Origin: a bacterium
GTDB taxonomy: Bacteria; Planctomycetota; UBA1135; UBA2386
NCBI GenBank assembly: GCA_011051855.1
Contig: DRKG01000298.1
Coordinates: 1 to 8,344, forward strand
Length of the DNA: 8,344 nt
Direction: 5' to 3'
In this document: one piece after another, positions 4,284-8,344 of the stretch
Numbering within the stretch: position 1 is the stretch's first letter
Layout: every line of letters begins with the position of its first letter
Translations under genes and position numbers: made by a program
The notes under the pieces: model-generated
Seen by the model: only the letters and a program-made list of their open reading frames with translations
What the model was told of the DNA's origin: nothing
Database searches by the model: none

Positions 4284-7139
4284 ATGCCAAGCACGCCACG
4301 GACTCTGCTCGCCGGAATCTTCTGCCTCGGCCTGTCGGTCATCATGTTCGAGATCGCGCTCACCCGCGTGTTCGCGATCATGATGTGGCACCACTTCACC
4401 TACATGGTGATCTCGATCGGTCTGCTCGGCTTCGGCGCGTCCGGCAGCCTGCTGACCGCGACCCGCATGGCCGAGAAGGAAGGCGCCGCCGAACGCACGC
4501 TGACGTGGGTGGGCCTGCTCTACGGCGTGTCGGTGGTGCTGGCGTTCTGCTTCACCACCTTCGTGCGCATCGACAGTCTGTCGCTGTGGACGAAGCCGGC
4601 GAACATGCTCGCCCTGCTGCTGATCTACCTGATCGTGTTCGTGCCGTTTCTGCTCGGCGGCCTCGGCATCGGTCTGGCGCTGACGCGCTTCGCCAAGAGC
4701 GTGAACCGCCTCTACTTCGCCGACCTCGTCGGTTCGGCGGTGGGCGCCGGGATCAGCGTGCTGATGTTGAAGTGGTTCGGCAGCTCGGCAGCGGTGGTGA
4801 TTGCGGGCTGCGCCGGCCTCGCGGCGGCGTTCTGCTTCTCGTTCTCGGCGCCGCGACGCTATCTGGTGCTGAGTGTGCCCGGAGTCCTGCTGGCGGGCTG
4901 GTTGCTGCTGGCGTTCACCGGCCTGGCACCGGCATTGGTGGCGAAGGTCGACTGGAAGGTGCCGTACGCGGTGGGCAAGGAGGCGTTGGTCGCCGAGGCG
5001 GTCCTCAAAGACCCGGCCAAGCGTGCTGCGTTCCAGGTCGAGGGTGACGAAACCGAACTCACCAAGCTGCCGAGCGCCACCGCCGAGGTGGAGGTCGGGC
5101 CGAGCATGCTGGGTGCGCCGATGATCGGCGGCGACATGGGCATGGTCGACGCGATGCCGATTCGCGCGCGCTCGGTCGGGCAGGATGGCGCCGCGCCGAC
5201 GATGCTCTACAAGGATGCCGCCGACCTGGCGAAGTTCCCGTTCCTGGACGACACCCAGGCGGCGTCGGCCTACGTGGTGCATCGGGCTTCGGGGCGCAAG
5301 GATCAAAACAGCATGGTGATTGGCGTCGGCGGCGGCGTCGACGTGCTGGTCGCGTTCGCCAACGGTGCCCGGCACGTGACCGCAGTCGAGCTGAACACGG
5401 CCATGATCGAAATGGTCACCGAGCGCTACGACGATTACCTGGGGCACCTGTTCACGACCAGTGCGCTCGCTGGGCGCATCACGCTGGTCAACAGCGAAGG
5501 CCGCTCGTGGCTGCGCTCGCACGACGACAAGTACGACGTCATCCAGATGAGCGGCGTCGACTCATACACTGCGTTGAGCGGTGGCGCCTACACGCTGTCG
5601 GAGAGCTACCTGTACACGGTCGAGGCGGTGCAGGACTTCTATGAGCATCTGAACCCTGACGGCATCGTCTGTTATTCGCGGTTCATGCAGCGGGCGCCGC
5701 GGGCGGCGCGCGAAACGTTGCGGCTGGCCAACATCGCCGTGGAAGGGCTGCGCCGCGCCGGGGTCGCAGAGCCCCACAAGCACGTCTGTGTGCTGCGCGG
5801 CGGGGGCGATTGGGCCTCGACGATGATCAAGCAGAGCCCGTTCACCGCCGTCGAGGTGCAGGCGCTGCGCGAGTTCGCACGCAAGGAAGCGTTCGTCGGG
5901 TTGATGTATGACCCGCTGGCAGAGGCGGGGGTGGCGGCGGACCGGATCCCGCTGCTCCCGGAGCACTTCTCGACGCTGTTGCCGCGCGTGCAACCGGCCA
6001 TCGGGCGTGTCACCCAGGACGTGGCCCGGCGTGATGCGGCTTGCCGAGCGTTCTTTGCCGCGGCCGCGGCGGTCGCGAAGGGCGAGGCGGTCGGCTCCGA
6101 ACTGCTGCCCGAGGAACTGCGCGGGCAACCGGTCGCCGAGGTCCTCCGGCAGCAGCTCACCATGTTGACGCCAGCGATCCGGCGGCAGGCCGCGTACGTG
6201 CGGCGCACGATCCACGACTTCGGAGAGCTGCTGCGCGCCGATGCGGTGGGCAAGCAGCGCTTCTACGCCGCCTACCCGTTCGATGTGCGGCCCTCGACCG
6301 ACGACGCACCGTTCTTCTTCAACTACTATCGCTGGTCGAGCCTGTTGTCGTGGGGCAAGACGCGCGATGCCGATGCGTTCAACTACCACACGGACTTTCC
6401 CGTCGGGCACTTCGTGCTGGCGGTGTCGATGCTGCAGATCCTGGTGCTCGCGGCGCTCTTGATCTTCCTGCCGTTGCGCAAGCTGCGGCACGATGGCGTG
6501 CGCACCCCCGGTTCATTGCGGGTTTTCGTCTACTTCGCCGCGCTCGGCCTCGGCTTCATGCTGTTCGAGATCGCGTTGATGCAGAAGCTGGTGATCTTCC
6601 TCGGCCATCCGACCTATGCGTTGTCGGTCGTGCTGACCAGCCTGCTCGCGTCGGCCGGCCTCGGCTCGTTGTTGTCCGGCCGCATCCGGCGGGTGCGCAA
6701 GCCGCATCTGTTGCTGCTCCTGGTGGGCATCCTCGCGGTGGTCGCCGGCAACGTGTACGCCGTCAATGAGCTGCTGCCTCGATTCCTCGGCTACAGCCTC
6801 GAGGTGCGCATGCTGATCGTGATCGCGCTGCTGGTGCCGACGGGGTTGTTGCTCGGCATGCCGTTCCCGAGCGGCATCCGTCTGGTCGAAGAGCAGTGCC
6901 CGCACCTGGTCCCGTGGGGATGGGCGATCAACGCGTTCTTCAGCGTGTTCGGTTCGATCTTCTGCATCGTGCTGAGCATGGCGATCGGCTTTACCAACGT
7001 GTTCTACGTCGCCGCCGGCGTCTACGCGGTCGGACTCGTGCTGATGAAGACGCCGCCGCGTTCCGAAGATGCGCCCGACGAACTCGCCACGACGGTGTCC
7101 GAAACTGAGACGGTATCCCTGACTGAGGCCGGCTCCTGA
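4284..7139 (+). CDS. Polytopic membrane protein with spermidine-synthase-like domain
   Basis: The protein has 951 residues. Residues about 8-215 hold roughly six to seven membrane helices (for example 8-30, 37-58, 74-94, 107-134, 147-183, 193-215). A soluble region (about 220-700) contains a spermidine-synthase/methyltransferase Rossmann fold: nucleotide-binding I-G-V-G-G-G-V (346-352), acidic V-E-L-N (368-371), then Y-D-V-I-Q-M-S-G-V-D-S at 417-427. S-T-D-D-A-P-F-F-F (671-679) is a motif I associate with membrane-fused spermidine-synthase-like proteins. About six more helices fill 708-920. True aminopropyltransferases carry D-S/T-x-D-P in the active site; here the first Asp is Ser423 and only D426 remains, so polyamine synthesis is doubtful. 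The fold suggests binding of S-adenosylmethionine or its decarboxylated form at the membrane. An insert at about 225-335 is Met/Gly-rich at 275-291. ATG 4284 starts just before the first helix; no clear ribosome binding site is visible. Substrate unknown. Confidence 0.85.
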   Translation: MPSTPRTLLAGIFCLGLSVIMFEIALTRVFAIMMWHHFTYMVISIGLLGFGASGSLLTATRMAEKEGAAERTLTWVGLLYGVSVVLAFCFTTFVRIDSLSLWTKPANMLALLLIYLIVFVPFLLGGLGIGLALTRFAKSVNRLYFADLVGSAVGAGISVLMLKWFGSSAAVVIAGCAGLAAAFCFSFSAPRRYLVLSVPGVLLAGWLLLAFTGLAPALVAKVDWKVPYAVGKEALVAEAVLKDPAKRAAFQVEGDETELTKLPSATAEVEVGPSMLGAPMIGGDMGMVDAMPIRARSVGQDGAAPTMLYKDAADLAKFPFLDDTQAASAYVVHRASGRKDQNSMVIGVGGGVDVLVAFANGARHVTAVELNTAMIEMVTERYDDYLGHLFTTSALAGRITLVNSEGRSWLRSHDDKYDVIQMSGVDSYTALSGGAYTLSESYLYTVEAVQDFYEHLNPDGIVCYSRFMQRAPRAARETLRLANIAVEGLRRAGVAEPHKHVCVLRGGGDWASTMIKQSPFTAVEVQALREFARKEAFVGLMYDPLAEAGVAADRIPLLPEHFSTLLPRVQPAIGRVTQDVARRDAACRAFFAAAAAVAKGEAVGSELLPEELRGQPVAEVLRQQLTMLTPAIRRQAAYVRRTIHDFGELLRADAVGKQRFYAAYPFDVRPSTDDAPFFFNYYRWSSLLSWGKTRDADAFNYHTDFPVGHFVLAVSMLQILVLAALLIFLPLRKLRHDGVRTPGSLRVFVYFAALGLGFMLFEIALMQKLVIFLGHPTYALSVVLTSLLASAGLGSLLSGRIRRVRKPHLLLLLVGILAVVAGNVYAVNELLPRFLGYSLEVRMLIVIALLVPTGLLLGMPFPSGIRLVEEQCPHLVPWGWAINAFFSVFGSIFCIVLSMAIGFTNVFYVAAGVYAVGLVLMKTPPRSEDAPDELATTVSETETVSLTEAGS

Positions 7140-7140
7140 A

Positions 7141-7172
7141 CCGCCTGCCCCATGGGCCTTTGGGGGAGGCGG
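7141..7172 (+). terminator. GC-rich hairpin, probable terminator of the membrane synthase-like gene
   Basis: An 11-position stem (7141-7151 with 7162-7172) has one G-G mismatch at 7147/7166 and a ten-base loop. It begins two bases after the stop codon. There is no downstream T-run, so termination may be inefficient or of a non-canonical kind. Placement and stem strength favour a 3'-end structure over an operator for the sigma gene 108 bases away. No clear promoter is seen between 7173 and 7279. Confidence 0.5.
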
Positions 7173-7279
7173 CCGGATTCTGCAACGCGGTGGCGGCCGG
7201 CCCGTTGCTGACGGTCCGCCGCGACCGGCTCCCGTTGACCGTTTCGATGTAGAGTTCCGGGTGACCACCCGACAACCCG

Positions 7280-7918
7280 ATGGACCTTCCACCCGACTCC
7301 TGTGATTCGGTGATGCTCGCCCAGAGCGCCAGCCGGGGGGATCGTGAATCGCTCGAGCGCCTGCTCGAGCGTTACCTGCCGGAACTGCGCGCGTTCATCC
7401 GCTTGCGCACCGGGCGCCACATCCTGGCGCACGAGACGCCCGACGACTTGGTGCAGTCGGTCTGCCGCGACGTGCTTGGTGCGCTGAGTGGGTTCGACTA
7501 CCGCTCGGAACAGGCGTTCAAGAGTTGGCTGTTCCTCAACGCGCTGCGCAAGGTGCAGGACAAGGGCCGCTACTACGGCGCCGCCAAGCGCAAGCCCGTC
7601 AGCCCGTGGGGTGACGATGGCGACCCGCAACTGCTCAGTGGATACGTGTCGATGCTGAGCCCGAGTCGGGTTGCGATCGGTCGCGAAGACGTCGTCAGGC
7701 TCGAGCGCGCCTTCGAACGGTTGCCCGAGGAGTACCGTGAGGTGATCACGTTGCACCGCGTGCTCGGCCTGGATCACGAGCAGATCGCGGCGCGAATGGG
7801 GCGCACAACGAACGCCAGCCGGGTCTTGTTGCACCGCGCGATAGCAAGACTTTCGCGATTGCTCGCTTCGGGCGAGAACACGGCGAAAGGCGACGAAACC
7901 CGCGCCAGCGACGTGTAA
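7280..7918 (+). CDS. ECF-type RNA polymerase sigma-70 factor
   Basis: The protein has 212 residues, the usual size for an extracytoplasmic-function sigma factor. Sigma region 2 covers about residues 12-105. Its core-binding and -10 recognition segment contains T53-P-D-D-L-V-Q-S-V-C-R-D-V-L66, followed by F80-K-S-W-L-F and the basic A-A-K-R stretch at 101-104. A short linker (106-138) replaces region 3. Region 4 covers about 139-196: L148-P-E-E-Y-R-E-V-I, then a helix-turn-helix at about 165-190 (L-D-H-E-Q-I-A-A-R-M-G ... L-L-H-R-A-I-A-R-L) that would read the -35 element. ATG 7280 has no obvious ribosome binding site; an in-frame ATG at 7313 (residue 12) is possible and would still keep region 2. 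No anti-sigma gene with a zinc-binding or membrane-spanning domain is adjacent. The next gene, 48 bases downstream, encodes a lipoprotein, a possible target or co-transcribed partner. The controlling signal is unknown. Confidence 0.92.
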   Translation: MDLPPDSCDSVMLAQSASRGDRESLERLLERYLPELRAFIRLRTGRHILAHETPDDLVQSVCRDVLGALSGFDYRSEQAFKSWLFLNALRKVQDKGRYYGAAKRKPVSPWGDDGDPQLLSGYVSMLSPSRVAIGREDVVRLERAFERLPEEYREVITLHRVLGLDHEQIAARMGRTTNASRVLLHRAIARLSRLLASGENTAKGDETRASDV

Positions 7919-7938
7919 CGCGAACGGACTCGACTCGC

Positions 7939-7961
7939 TGCCTCCTGCAGACACGGAGGCA
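7939..7961 (+). promoter_or_regulatory. Hairpin enclosing the lipoprotein ribosome binding site
   Basis: TGCCTCC (7939-7945) is perfectly complementary to GGAGGCA (7955-7961), with a nine-base loop. The Shine-Dalgarno GGAGG (7955-7959), seven bases before ATG 7967, is wholly inside the stem. Folding would hide the site and could lower or regulate translation. The pairing is seen directly. Because any strong GGAGG can pair with a nearby CCTCC by chance, regulation is an inference. The structure is also placed where a weak terminator for the sigma gene could lie. Confidence 0.45.
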
Positions 7962-7966
7962 AAGAC

Positions 7967-8344
7967 ATGATGCGAGTCAAGAACCAAGCGACCCCTTTCT
8001 CCTCGAAGCGCTCGACCCTCGGTCTGGTTGCGACCCTCGGGCTGCTGACTCTCGCCGCCTGTGGTGGTGGCGGCAAGCAGCAGGCACTCGCGCCGAGTGC
8101 GGCGCTGTCGACGCTCGCCGCCTCCGCCGCCAGTGCGCCGGCCGATGGCAGCACGGCCGTGTTGTTGACGGCCATCGTGCGCGACACGGCTGGTGCTTCT
8201 CTACTCGGACTGCCGGTGCGTTTCGAGAGCACCGGCGGCACGCTGCAGCCGGCGACGGTGGTCAGCGGTGCCGGCGGGCTGGCAACCACGAGCCTGACAT
8301 CGACGGTTCCAGGACCGGTGACGGTTTCGGCGACGGTGGCTCCC
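7967..8344 (+). CDS. Lipoprotein with Big_1-like Ig domain (3' truncated)
   Basis: The first 126 residues are present and the frame runs off the right edge. Two tandem ATG codons (7967, 7970) are in frame; the first is seven bases after a GGAGG site. A lipoprotein signal is clear: basic residues up to R15, a hydrophobic stretch (L18-L29), and lipobox L29-A-A-C32, followed by G-G-G-G and a flexible Ala/Ser-rich linker. Residue 33 is not Asp, so outer-membrane or surface delivery would be expected under E. coli-type rules. From about residue 44 a Big_1 (invasin/intimin-type) Ig-like fold begins: A-D-G-S-T-A-V-L-L-T-A-I-V-R-D at 61-75, then G-L-P-V-R-F-E-S-T-G-G near 82-92, and V-T-V-S-A-T at 119-124. 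Such domains form extracellular stalks, often in tandem, so more repeats or a binding domain may follow. An adhesion or envelope role is inferred. Confidence 0.8.
   Translation, partial: MMRVKNQATPFSSKRSTLGLVATLGLLTLAACGGGGKQQALAPSAALSTLAASAASAPADGSTAVLLTAIVRDTAGASLLGLPVRFESTGGTLQPATVVSGAGGLATTSLTSTVPGPVTVSATVAP

Noticed and set aside
2949..5522. Minus-strand open frame of 857 codons
   Set aside because: It lies antisense across the peptidase end, scpA and the synthase-like gene, each clearly recognisable on the + strand. Its product is Arg/His/Gln-rich without domains, as expected of a shadow frame in GC-rich DNA.
7235..7255. Possible promoter TTGACC ... TAGAGT before the sigma gene
   Set aside because: The hexamers are only nine bases apart, far too close for a sigma-70 promoter, and no alternative well-spaced pair was found.
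583..7850. Similar short sequences near 583-605 and 7801-7845 (both with gccagccgggt and gcgatagc)
   Set aside because: Two short matches with different spacing, one non-coding and one inside the sigma region 4 coding sequence; chance similarity in GC-rich DNA is the simplest explanation.
1..8344. CRISPR array, tRNA/rRNA, insertion sequence, or defence system
   Set aside because: No regularly spaced repeats, cloverleaf-like segments, transposase motifs or terminal repeats were seen, and no protein resembles a known defence effector.

Overview
The window looks like chromosome from a high-GC member of the Planctomycetota, probably one of the marine lineages rich in secreted modular proteins. 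This is inferred from protein style, not a database search. The clues are acidic Asn/Gly-rich calcium-loop repeats of the DCNxNGxxD...PDECE kind in an exported protein, a recurring C-terminal beta domain on two different secreted proteins, a large membrane-embedded spermidine-synthase-like protein, a planctomycete-style TPR protein and a stand-alone ECF sigma factor. All supported genes lie on the + strand. Long minus-strand open frames are shadows of the GC-rich coding sequence.

Layout: (1) 2-511, the 3' end of a secreted protein with calcium-binding-like loops and a C-terminal beta domain. (2) 512-716, a 205-bp intergenic region with a perfect 22-bp palindrome. (3) 717-1448, an exported coiled-coil/TPR protein with a good ribosome binding site. 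(4) 1529-3217, a secreted M14 metallocarboxypeptidase-like protein with a cytosolic-carboxypeptidase-type N-domain and the same kind of C-terminal beta domain as the first gene. (5) 3258-4103, scpA, the kleisin of the SMC-ScpAB condensin, with a GTG start. (6) 4284-7139, a 951-residue polytopic membrane protein with a central spermidine-synthase-like Rossmann domain. (7) A GC-rich hairpin just after that gene, probably a terminator. (8) 7280-7918, an ECF-type sigma-70 factor. (9) 7967-8344 (runs off the end), a lipoprotein with a Big_1-like Ig domain, whose ribosome binding site lies inside a small hairpin.

Functionally this is a mixed neighbourhood, not one obvious pathway. The first three proteins and the last are exported or surface proteins, while scpA and the sigma factor are cytoplasmic. 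The most plausible functional pair is the sigma factor and the lipoprotein 48 bp downstream. I see no tRNA, rRNA, CRISPR array, transposase or phage gene. Nothing here amounts to a clearly new defence or mobile system. The items most worth a second look are the shared C-terminal module, the altered active sites of the peptidase and synthase-like proteins, the 22-bp palindrome and the hairpin over the lipoprotein start.
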